A model generated the notes under the pieces. That model was not told where the DNA came from and made no database searches. It was given only the letters and a program-made list of their open reading frames with translations. From NCBI GenBank assembly GCA_958450365.1, contig CAUEEP010000706.1, forward strand, positions 96,146 through 160,145: DNA of 64,000 nucleotides. The letters run 5' to 3'. The position numbers and the translations under genes were made by a program. Numbering within the stretch: position 1 is the first letter of the stretch; every line of letters starts with the position of its first letter. Below, one piece after another: positions 34,690 to 44,433 of the stretch. This stretch comes from Mesorhabditis belari (lineage: Eukaryota; Nematoda; Chromadorea; Rhabditida; Rhabditidae).

Positions 34690-35842
34690 TGCTCACACAA
34701 CCGAAAGAGCTTTAATGATATTGTCTCGCTTGCTGATCTTGAAATCCGGTTTGCTGGCTCGAATGTGATCGCGAATTTTTCCATTACGCCTTTAAATTGT
34801 TGAAAGAAGTAAACATCCAATGGTTGAACGAGTCCTGTACACCCCGCTTAAACTCGCCTTGTCGGTACTCGTGGAGTATCCGGGGGGGGGATTTACTCTT
34901 ACTAAAGTCGCCCGAGCCATAGACGTCTTGGTGCATCCTAAAAATTCATTCGTAATTAGTAATAGCAATTTCGAATACAATCCTATAAAAAGCTACTCAC
35001 TTCTGCGCTTTATCCCAGCAATTCAACCACAAATGACGACAATGGGCCTGGTCCAATCCAGAATTGTGAAGGGCAAAGTTGCAAAAATGTGCATGGGAAT
35101 TATGCGACTTCAAATCGATGTTTCCACATAAGAGATAGAGTTGCTTAACGGCGTACACCGCCGCGAACCAAATCTTTTCTGCAGATTGGACAAGGTCCGG
35201 CGGCGACCTGGACCAGTAGAAACGAGCCTTCTCGATAAAAGTGGTGGCCGTGTACTTCTCCATTTCTTGCTAAAATACATTAATTATGAAACAAAGGTGC
35301 AAACAATGTATTGAAAATTACCGTAAAATCTTCAATAGAAGAGCCCCCTATAGGAGCGTCGTGTAGTCTAGGTTTACTCTCAAACAAGCGCTCATATCTC
35401 GACACCAACACGTTTGTTTCTGCGCGCTTAGGTATCAAATTAAAGTACTAAAGTATCAAATTAAGAATGGGTGATTTTTTGAGATGACTGAAAATCGCTG
35501 AAAGTCGGCTCTTTTTTTGCCATTTTTCAATCAATTTTTTCTGAGCGCTGGCTAATGCTAAAAATATCTGCTATATCTCAAAAAATCACCCATTCTTTCT
35601 ACTTTAATTTGATATCTAAGCGGGCAGAAACAAACTTGTTGGTGTCGAGATATGAGCGCTTGTTTGAGAGTAAACCTAGACTACGCGACGCTCCTATAGA
35701 GGGGCTTCTATTAGAGTTTTTACGGTAAATTAAAACTTACTCTACTAACGACACTCCACTCGTTCAAATCCACCAATTTGCCCTCATCCTTTAACGTCTT
35801 TAACTCTTCGGGATTACCACACCACTTGAAATTAGGATTCAT
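34690..35842 (-). CDS. Possible HEPN/PaREP1-like protein
   Basis: Exon 1 (35842-35741) encodes MNPNFKWCGNPEELKTLKDE. Exon 2 (35269-35001) encodes FIEKARFYWSRSPPDLVQSA, EKIWFAAVYAVKQLYL and SHNSHAHFCNFAL. Exon 3 starts at 34937. The pattern of an amphipathic helix, a QSAEKIWFAAVYAVK helix and a following SH...H resembles PaREP1/HEPN proteins, best known from archaea. That is from memory and unverified. A nine-C run at 34882-34890 in exon 3 leaves the frame after it uncertain: one frame gives NGKIRDHIRASKPDFKISK before a stop near 34700. Intron 1 contains a foldback MITE. Confidence 0.4.
35333..35722. mobile_element. Foldback MITE in an intron
   Basis: Arms of about 150 bases at both ends are near-perfect inverted copies, sharing GTAGTCTAGGTTTACTCTCA, CGCTCATATCTCGACACCAA and GAATGGGTGATTTTTTGAGA. 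The loop is about 90 bases. The outer ends read AGAAGCCCCTCTATAGGAGC on the right arm. Confidence 0.85.
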
Positions 35843-35904
35843 TCTAAAAAAGATATATAATTCACTCAAGAATTAAATTACATGAAAGAAAAAGGTTACC
35901 CAGA

Positions 35905-36060
35905 TTACGACTAAAAGGCATTTCGCCTAACACATTTTGCTTCACGATGGCGCAAGAAAGCGAAGCTTGCGCCACGCGTTCAATACAAAGCTTGCGCTGG
36001 CGTTAGGCAAAATGCGTCATGCGAAATGGGGGGGGGGGGGGGGGGGGGCAAACAAAGAAA
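35905..36060. repeat. Imperfect palindrome and poly-G run
   Basis: AAGCTTGCGCCACGCGTTCA is followed by its rough inverse around GCTTGCGCTGGCG. A run of about 20 G residues at 36028-36047 follows. No gene. Confidence 0.5.
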
Positions 36061-36176
36061 ACGTGTTTTCACAAAACGCGAGAAAAAAGCTTGCATCACT
36101 TTGCCAAAAAATCAATTAGGAGTTGTGGATTCGGCGGGGTGGTGGGGAACTTCGACTTTCCTAGAAACGCCTTTTA

Positions 36177-37964
36177 TTAGGTTGATGCAAAAGTCTTTTT
36201 CATTTTTTTTCGTACTTCTGTTAAAAAGTAACAAATTCACCAATTAATCTATACTAGGTTGGTGCAAATGAAATTTCGTTTTTTTACAAACATTAAAGTC
36301 ATCCAAAATTTTTTTAGATAACAATTTATTTAAAACAATAAGCATCATTATTATCTATGACATCCCTCCAACGTTGCTTCAGATTGCGGATCCCCTTCTC
36401 AAAGAACGCTTGATTCTGTGATGCAAAGTAGTTGGTCACCCAATTTTCGACTTCTTTTGCATTCTTAAACTGGCAATTCTCAAGGGAATGTTGCATCGAT
36501 TTGAAAAGGTGAAAATCGGAGGGTGCTAAGTCTGGACTATACGGCGCATGTGGTAAGACCTTCCATCCTAGCTTCTCTAGTTCCTTACAAGAGGTTTTTG
36601 CCGTGTGAGCTGGAGCATTATCACGGAGAAAGTTGATAGTTGAGGGATTTAGGCCTTTTTCACGCAAAATTTCGTCAACCTTCTTGAGTTGTTGAATAAA
36701 ATAAGATGAATCGACTGTTTTTCCGGGCTCTAATAATTCAAAATGAACAAGTCCATTGATATTCCACCAGCAAGACAACATCACTTTGCGCCCATGATAA
36801 TCCGGCTTTGGAGTTGGAATTGGCGCTTGACCTTTGCTCAGCCATTGTCTTTTTCGAGAAGTATTATCAAAGTGAATCCACTTCTCATCCATCGTCAAGA
36901 TATTCTCAAAAAAAATGGCTTCTTTTCGACTTATGGAGCAAGATATGGCTGATCGAAACGCGTGCTCCCAGATTCTCAACACTCAATTGATGTGGAACCC
37001 ATTGTCCATTACGATTTGTCTTTCCAATTATTTCCAAATGGCGTACAATTGTTGAATGATCACATTGGAGATGTTTGGCAAGTTCTCGTGTTGTTTGCAT
37101 TGGATCAGCTTCAATTAATTGTTCCAATTCATTGTTGTCGATGGCTGTGGCACGATGTCCATGCGATTCGTCTTCAAGGGATTCATTACCATCTCGGAAT
37201 TGGGCAAACCAGAGCTGGCATGATCTTTCGGTGATAACCTGTTCTCCAAAGGCGGAACAGAGATCACGATGTGAATCAGCAGCGTTTTTGCCCATTTTGA
37301 AGTCATAGAGAAGACACGTGCGCAGAACATACTTTTGATCCACCATGATCTAAAGCAAAAATCAATTAAAAAGTGAAAGCTCTGACTTTGAAAAAATGCG
37401 AAAATAAAGTAAATATCCAAGAGTACAAATGCACAAAAGAACATCAAATAAGTTCTTCAGATTAAAAAAATAAGAACATTTTATATCGACCGAAATTTCT
37501 TTTGCACCAACCTAATAGTTTGCTCTATAAAAAAAAGTGTTTTTTTTGTTCAATTTCCATCTTTTTAAATCAATTTCGGTTCACTTTCAAGCAAATTCGA
37601 GAGTGAAAAACGCCTTTTTCGTAAAAATCTATAAAAAACTCTACGGAAAAATTGGCTTAATGAATTTCTCTGAAATTTTGGCAAAATATCAAACTTTTTT
37701 TTCTCTATCTTTTATCTATTGACACGAAGATAGGTTTTCTTTAGCTAAGGTGTCTAAACCGCATCATCGAGTTAGCCCTTTTTGACTACCCGACTTCATA
37801 CTCTCAAGAAAATCCAGGCATAAAATATTTTTAAACCCGTTTTAATGTTATTTTGCAGAAAAATAATTGGTTTTTCTAATGAAATCAACCGTAGTTTAAT
37901 TGGTGCATTTGTTGGCTTGAAACGGCAGACGAAAAAAATGAAAAAGACTTTTGCATCAACCTAA
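36177..37964. mobile_element. Mariner-type MITE, copy 2, interrupted
   Basis: Same ends as the MITE at 7115-7633 (TTAGGTTGATGCA-), in inverted orientation. Without its insert it matches that copy through most of its length. A mariner (36254-37515) is inserted at a TA in its right-hand terminal region. Confidence 0.85.
36254..37515 (-). mobile_element. Near-intact mariner (DD34D), single frame slip
   Basis: A 1262-base element with ends CTAGGTTGGTGCAAATGAAA / TTAGGTTGGTGCAAAAGAAA, flanked by TA. The minus-strand transposase starts at 37346 (MVDQKYVLRTCLLYDFKMGK) and ends at 36326 (NNDAYCFK). MDEKWIHF, LRDNAPAH and YSPDLAPSD are present with DD34D spacing. The only visible defect is a one-base length change in an A8 run (about 36908-36915), which splits it into two overlapping frames. 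Confidence 0.9.
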
Positions 37965-38483
37965 TATATGTTACGTCTGAATCCAAACACAAACAGCCAA
38001 AGCTGCCTGCCGGTACTTGTGGAGTATCCGGGGGGTCTTTCAATATCCGGGGTGGTAAAATTCTAAGATCCGGGGTAAACTTTCAAAAACCAACCAAATG
38101 CCCAAAAATGTTTTTTTTTGTTAATATTGTTTTGCCGCTGTTTGCGTGTGGTAACTAAACTTTATAACTATACCAGCAACGAATAAACAAGATGCACGAG
38201 TAATGCAAGAACATAAACATAAACCAAACATAATAATTAAATAAATTTGTGAAGTACAACAGTGACTATTTGTAACAGTGACAATGAATACTACTTGTAA
38301 AAATCTATCGAATTTACTTCTAGGCCAGGAGGCCAAATATCAACATCCAAATATCAACAAATATCAACTCAATCCGAAAACCTTCCGTAGCCTTTCACCA
38401 CTTCAACTTCTTCAAGCAAAAAGTTAAATACTCAAAGAAATGAGTCAGTTTTTGCTGTTAATTTATAAGCATTAACTATTTAG

Positions 38484-39112
38484 AAGCCCAAGTAGAACAT
38501 TTCATTCCAAACGGCCATTTCTACTCGCATTACGCCACTGAAATTTTTGGCCCCGACATTACTCCAAAGCTGGAACTTGAGGTTTATCTATAATGCTTAT
38601 TTAACAATCAAACTTTAGTTAACTACTTATGAAGCAATTCTAACTTCGGGTGCTGCTAGCAACCTTTCTTTGCCTTATTTTTGGATAATGCAACAAGAGA
38701 ATCTCCCCAATCTTCACAAGCAAAGTTTTCTGTGGTGCCCTGTTTCTGGCTCGTCGGTCTCCGTTGAACGACTATTCAGGTTTATTTTATCAAAAAATGC
38801 ATAATATTCCTGTATTTAGTCGGCTTGGCATCATTTATGGTAACAAAAGACGAGGACGCTTACTACCTTCTATTATTGAATCACTCATTTCGATTCACGA
38901 TGCAAATCTTGGCGATATTGTTGTTAGGTATTTTGATATAGTGTTTTATTTATTAGTTTCCTTTTAGGAAGTTTCCTAGCCGCTACACGCAGAAGTACGC
39001 TGAGAACGCCTTTGACATGGCTCGCCTGGAGACTTGTGATCCGATTGGGAAGCCGTGTCTCTTCGATGAAAGCGACGTTGATGGAGATTCGGACGCTGAA
39101 ACTGTCACTTAA
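38484..39112 (+). CDS. hAT-type transposase C-terminus, spliced (possibly domesticated)
   Basis: Exons 38484-38581, 38619-38779, 38820-38927 and 38968-39112 join in frame. They encode the hAT dimerisation region: PYFWIMQQENLPNLHKQS, VSGSSVSVERLFS, GIIYGNKRRGRLLPS and IIESLISIHDANLGD, then an acidic tail and TAA. The N-terminal zinc finger and catalytic core were not found upstream. Four clean exons with short introns and no stop argue against simple decay, so a domesticated gene or a recent element's end are both possible. Confidence 0.65.
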
Positions 39113-39397
39113 AATTGTTGTTCCTGTTGTTTGCTGAAAATTTTCGTTTTTGTTTTGCAGTTTACATGTTTTGTTACTTTTTTAAGAATAAATATAAACT
39201 TTCTGTATGTGCGTCTGGGCTCTATCTGAAAAGTATCAGAAATATTCGTTCCAAATTGCGTCGATAAATTCGAAAAACGCTTAAAAAAGATAAGATGGAC
39301 AAGGGGGACACTTTTGGAAAGTACCGCCCCTCCCCCGGGGGACACTACGGGGACACCTCAGGGAGACACTGGGGGACGGTACTCTGAAAGTATGTAT

Positions 39398-39600
39398 TAG
39401 GCATGGGCAGATTCCGTCCCGAACCTAATTCCATCTTCGTTTTCTTGGCCGTTCCTTGACCGATTGATCTGAAATCTTGTCTACAGGTAGAGCTCGGCAT
39501 TAACTGCTTGCAGACAAAATTTCAGATCAATCGATCAAGGAGCAACCAAGAAAACGAAGGTGGAATTAAGTTCGAGACGTAATTTGGCCATATCTAATGT
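39398..39600. mobile_element. Small foldback MITE
   Basis: Arms of about 95 bases are inverted copies around a loop of about 10 bases, sharing CTTCGTTTTCTTGG and GATCAATCGATCAAGGA-type words. The outer ends read ATTAGGCATGGGCAGATTCC and ATTAGATATGGCCAAATTAC. Confidence 0.8.
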
Positions 39601-39858
39601 GTATACAACACAGATAGGAAAACGTAGATATTCTAAATTACAGTTATCAAAGAAACGGTAATAATATCATCTTACACCAGACTTTATAGTCGCCAGAAAA
39701 CAGACGCTTTTTGGGGAGTCGGGCTCCTTTTTTGGGATTTCCTCTAAAAATGCGGAGTAATTTCTGCAAGTGAAGAGTAAAGTGAAGATTTTAATAATCA
39801 ACCTAATACCAAGTAGAAGTTTATTTGTTTGTTTGATTGATCGCTAGAAAAAACTTAC

Positions 39859-39917
39859 GCCACAGAAATCACAGAAATCAGCGCGAATGCTAGGAAAAGA
39901 AGTAAAATTGCACGCAT
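39859..39917 (-). pseudogene. Isolated signal-peptide exon of the RxRR/KR family
   Basis: Encodes MRAILLLFLAFALISVISVA with the family's GC|GTAAGT donor and a TATA box just upstream (CTATAAAA near 39965). No later module exons follow before other sequence begins. The surrounding 39.7-40.2 kb is a paralog of 43.9-44.4 kb, where the same exon has lost its ATG. Confidence 0.6.
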
Positions 39918-40240
39918 TTTGGATCAGTGAATCTTCGTTTGTCAGAATCTGAATCACAGAGTTTTTATAGCTCCGGCGGATTCCCTCAAAAAGTTGTTCA
40001 AAACACCGGAAATCTTGTTTGGCTTCAGTGTTTTTGTTATGCCTCCAGGCAGAAATCCTTTGGCCCATTTAAAATCCATTAGAACAAAAAATTCTGACCA
40101 ACAACACATAGTCAATGTCAAATTTGAAAAAATGTAATATATATTGAATTTGTTTATGTGAAATAATTGAAATGCAAATTTATTTGAAATGAACCAAAAG
40201 TTGGTCAAATGTTTTTTTGTATGTGCAGAGTGTGCCCTTC

Positions 40241-41717
40241 TCATTTGGTATCTCCATCTCTAAAAGAGTTCGAAAATAAATAACTTTGTTTTGGCTAGTT
40301 TATACTCGCAAGTCAAAATTCTTAAATCTTCATAGATCTGCCTGCAGGATAAATACTAACCTCTTATCTTTTTTGCCGTCACGGCGTTCACGTTGCGCTA
40401 CAGGCTCACCGCTGTCACGGCGTTCACGTTGAGCTAAAGGCTCACCGCTGTCACGGCGTTCACGTTGAGCTAAAGGCTCACCGCCGTCACGGCGTTCACG
40501 TTGAGCTAAAGGCTCACCGCTGTCACGGCGTTCACGTTGAGCTAAAGGCTCATCGCCGTCACGGCGTTCACGTTGAGCTAGATGCTCATCGCCGTCACGG
40601 CGTTCACGTTGAGCTAGATGCTCATCGCCGTCACGGCGTTCACGTTGAGCTCCGGTCTCCTTGTCGTCACGGCGTTCACGTTGAGCTCCGGTCTCCTTGT
40701 CGTCACGGCGTTCACGTTGAGCTACATGCTCATCGCCGTCACGGCGTTCACGTTGAGCTCCGGTCTCCTTGTCGTCACGGCGTTCACGTTGAGCTCCGGT
40801 CTCCTTGTCGTCACGGCGTTCACGTTGAGCTCCGGTCTCTTTGTCCTCACGGCGTTCACGTTGAGCTAGATGCTCATCGCCGTCACGGCGTTCACGTTGA
40901 GCTCCGGTCTCCTTGTCGTCACGGCGTTCACGTTGAGCTACATGCTCATCGCCGTCTCTAAAATTAGAATGTCGACTTCATGAATCTTCACAACACATTT
41001 GACCTAGTTCATTTTTCTAATTTTTTGATACTACTATTATGAAAAGGCTTATGCCACTAGAAGTAGGACAAACAAGTCTGCAAGCAAGGCTTTGAGAAAA
41101 AGTTAATTGTTTTCAACCTTTCGTGACGTGGCGGGTCATGACGTCGCGCGCGGCTACTTGGATCCTTGGCATCTCTAAACAATAAAGATTGAGGATTTCA
41201 GCCATCTATACTTTTACAACAAACCTATCCATTGTACTTAATGCTTTTTAATTATAAGACACAAGCGAAACTTTTCTCAAAGCTTAAAGATGCACAGAAA
41301 ATGCTCAAACTGTGACATATGACAATAGCCGGCAGTTTTCAATTCACCAACCCAATAATTTACCGTAATCGGTAAAGAAATTTAGTAAAAAGTGACTATA
41401 ATGAGAAATCAAAGAAGCTCTTATTTTTGCCATAACCGGGATCTTTGAAATAATATCTGTAGAAAGGAAAATTTACAATAAGATTAAGCCTAACAAAATG
41501 AAGAAAAAATAAACTTCTAACCTCTTTTGCTTTTCATGCTCTCCTTGCGCATCGTCGTCTCTATAATTGGAATGCTGGTAATTGCGTTTATTCTAATATA
41601 TTCTCCCATTCTAACACTTTCACAAAGATTATTTTACATATTGCTTTCTAATAAAACTTACGCCACAATCACAGAAATCAGCGCGAATGCTAGGAAGAGA
41701 AGGAAAATTGAACGCAT
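40241..41717 (-). CDS. RxRR/KR module gene 1: secreted polyprotein with a 12-residue array
   Basis: Five exons: 41717-41662 (signal peptide MRSIFLLFLAFALISVIVA), 41560-41522 (DDDAQGEHEKQKR), 41174-41118 (DAKDPSSRARRHDPPRHER), 40957-40361 (about 16 repeats of AQRERRDDKETG type, ending KKDKR) and 40241-40259 (DGDTK, stop). Coding lengths sum to 768 bases, giving 255 residues with no break. Every internal join is phase 2 and splits an Arg codon AG|A. Repeats carry RERR, a furin-type site. A TATA box lies at 41762-41769. Inferred as a secreted precursor cut into many charged peptides. The role is unknown. Confidence 0.75.
40361..40957 (-). repeat. 36-base coding tandem array, about 16 units
   Basis: Units of CTCAACGTGAACGCCGTGAC plus 16 variable bases. 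Variants encode DDKETG, GDEHLA, GDEHVA, GGEPLA and SGEPLA. The GEPLA types are all at the 3' end of the array, unlike the larger array at 44.8-48.0 kb, so the two expanded separately. Confidence 0.95.
41280..41356. mobile_element. Solitary mariner-type terminus
   Basis: TTTTCAATTCACCAACCCAA matches the right end of the element at 9654-10180, and the adjacent GTGACATATGACAATAGCCG also matches that element. No second terminus is near. Confidence 0.5.
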
Positions 41718-41989
41718 TTTGGATCAGTGAATCTTCGTTTGTCAGGATCTGATTCACCGAGCTTTTATAGCTTGGGCGGATTCTCCCGAAAAGTTGTTCC
41801 AAACACCGAAAAACCTTGTTTGGTTCCAGTGTCGTTGTTATCCTCAAGGCAGAAATCCGTTGGTGGAAACATTAGATCAAAATTTCTGGTCAACAACACG
41901 TAATCATCGCTTCAAAAAAATCGGAAAATTGAAAAAACACATTGCACTTCCCAAAAGTGTTAAGGGTTGTTGATCGAAAATTTTGGGTT

Positions 41990-42340
41990 TCAATGTCTTT
42001 TTTCATTTCAATGACGAGCCAATTTGGGAAATTCGTACAAAAAGTTTATGAACAATTCTGTTGGCCAAACTCTTATTGCATCTTTAGCAATGGATTTATT
42101 TGAAAAGGGGATTTATTTCGTTGATGAAGCTTTGTTTTCCCTTTTCGAATTGTCAAAACACATTGTTCGTGGCCTTGAAAGGGACGTGTTCAAAATGGTC
42201 AAGGTGGAGAAAAAAATTAGTGAGAAACTCTGCAAAAACAACAACAAAGCAGAAAAAGATATTGTTCACAGGGGAATGCCAACCGGGCGTGGTGACCAAA
42301 TGACACGAGCAATGTGTTTTGACAATTCGAAAATTTGACA
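41990..42340 (+). pseudogene. Conserved upstream frame of the module genes, frameshifted copy
   Basis: A copy of the plus-strand frame MSFFITITSQFGK that precedes several module genes. Here an eight-base loss near 42053 breaks the frame, though downstream sequence (TLIASLAMDLFEKGIYFVDE) is still readable. It then joins a relic of the 7.6 kb foldback element. Confidence 0.4.
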
Positions 42341-42894
42341 ATACTATTCTACGCAGAATTTGACGCTGATTCCGAATCTGCTCCGAACCTTGCGCTAAAT
42401 AGCACTCTGTCAAAAGAGCACTTTCTTTTTTTCAAAATCACTTTTTCTGGGGTAGTTTTATGCGTCTATTCTAAAAAACACAACGAAAGCTTGGGAAAAG
42501 GCGTTTTAAGCCGACTTTCGGGGCTTCAAAGTGCGCGCTTCTATAGTGTACTTCACTTGGAAGTCCAAGCTATCGACTATTGGGGCGTTTTTTAAGGTCA
42601 AAACTAGGGCCAAAACCTTTTTCAACCACTAAATATTCATCTTCTAACTTAAATTGACTGGTAGAGGTAAAGCACACTGAAAAAATATTTTTGAGATTTT
42701 GGGGAGACCACATGGTCGAAATTTAAAAAAATTTTCTTTTTTGTTTTGATCCAATTTAATCAGAAACGTAATCAGTAGGTTAAATCATGCCAGAAGAAGT
42801 GTTTTTAACTTTAAAGATGTTTTGAGAGACCATTTTTAGACCTCTTCCCTGGATATTTTGCATTTTAATGATGGTTGTTTAATGTTAATAGTTA

Positions 42895-43510
42895 CTAGGT
42901 TGGTGCAAAAGAAATTTCGTTTTTTTGCAAACATTAAATTTAATCAAAATTCCTTTAGGTAACAATTTATTCGAAACAATAAGCACCATCGTTATCTATA
43001 ACATCCCTCCAACGTTGCTTTAGCTTGCGGATCTCCTTATCGAAGAACTCTTGATTCTGTGCTTGAAAGTAGTTGGTCAGCCAAATTTCGACTTCTTGCG
43101 TATTCTTAAACTGGCAATTCGCAAGGGAACGTTGCATCGATCTGAAGAGGTGAAAATCAGATGGTGATAAGTCTGGACTATATAGCGCATGCGGTAAGAC
43201 CTTCCATTTTACTTCCTCTAACTCCATATAAGCAGCTTTTGCTGTGCGAGCGGGCGCGTTGTCACGGAGAAAATTGACAGTCGAGGGATTTAAAGCCTTT
43301 GGTTTAAAATTTGGTCAACCTTCTTGAGATGTAAGCAACCTTAGAGATGTTGTTTCGTGTTGTTTGCATTGGATCGGCTTCAATAAGTTGTTCCAATTCA
43401 TTATTATCGATGGCTGCGGAGCGATGTCCATGTGAATCGCCTTCAAGAGATTCAATACCTTCTCGGAATCAAGCAAACCAGAGCTGGCAGGATCTTTCGG
43501 TCCAAATCGT
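42895..43510 (-). mobile_element. Mariner relic, 5' truncated and deleted
   Basis: The left end CTAGGTTGGTGCAAAAGAAA matches the 36254 element. The minus-strand C-terminus (VLPHALYSPDLSPSDFHL to DNDGAYCFE) is readable, and N-terminal pieces lie at 43340-43500 in a second frame. The centre is deleted, and the other terminus is replaced by the integrase-like fragment. Confidence 0.8.
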
Positions 43511-43519
43511 AAGGGCAGC

Positions 43520-43585
43520 CGGTCGTGGATTTCTTCTCGAGTTGGCTTCATTCGATCGACTGCAACTCTCTTCTCGTGTCAATTC
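43520..43585 (-). mobile_element. LTR-retroelement integrase-tail-like fragment, copy 2
   Basis: The minus strand matches 2678-2760: both have GACACGAGAA, AGAGTTGCAGTC and ATCGAATGAAGCC, translating to RVAVDRMKPTREE. It abuts a mariner relic. Confidence 0.4.
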
Positions 43586-44073
43586 CTCAAAAATGAATAT
43601 TGGTGCAAGAAAGCAGAAAGTTTTAGCATGAAAAAGAAAAAAGATTAATACAAAACGTTGTGTTGTGACCGAGTACTGATCAAAACAAAAATCTCTGGGT
43701 TTCTATGGGATAATCTAATAGAAAGGTCGGCTTGCCGGAAATGCCATAAAACAGGTGCTTTTTGGGGAGTCGCAACTCCCCAAAAAGCTCCTCATTTTTA
43801 GACAAAACCACAAGACGGATTTTTATGAAGCTATTATTTTTGAAATCAGCGCATTTTTTTGGTCTAGAAAACGCAAATGGCAGTTATTTTTAATAGGGAA
43901 CGCATTTTTCGATACATTTCGCGCGGATGTGAGTCGGGCTCTTTTTTTGGAATTTCCTCTAAAAATGCGGAGAAATTTCTGCAAGTGAAGAGTGAAGTGA
44001 AGATTTTGAATAATCTACCTAATACCAAGAGAAAGTTTATTCTTTGTTTGATTGATCGTTAGCAAAAACTTAC

Positions 44074-44129
44074 GCCACAATCACCGAAATCAGCGCGAAT
44101 GCTAGGAAAAGAAGTAAGATTGAACGTAT
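44074..44129 (-). pseudogene. Module-family signal exon with lost start codon
   Basis: The sequence equals the family signal exon (RSILLLFLAFALISVIVA-like) but begins ATACGT where all relatives have ATGCGT. No module exons follow. The upstream region keeps family similarity, so the exon was probably functional once. Confidence 0.6.
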
Positions 44130-44433
44130 TTTGAATCAGTGAATCTTCGTTTATTATAATTTTATTTATCAAACTTATATAGCATTCCCCAAAGTTGTTC
44201 AAAACACCAAAAACCTTGTATGGTTCCAGTGTTGTTGTTATCCTCAAGGCAGAAATCCTTGGGTGGAGCCATTAGATCAAAAAATTCCGGCCAACAACAC
44301 GTAGTTAATTTGAAATTTGAGAAAATGTAATATATATTGAATTTGTTTTATGTAAAAGAATTGGAATGCAAATTTATTTGAATTGAACCGAAAATCGGCC
44401 AAAAGTTTTTTGTATGTGCAGAGTGTGCCCTTC

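Noticed and set aside
36900..36985. Programmed ribosomal frameshift in the mariner transposase
   Set aside because: The overlap lies at a plain A8 run and mariners do not use frameshifting. A length mutation is simpler.
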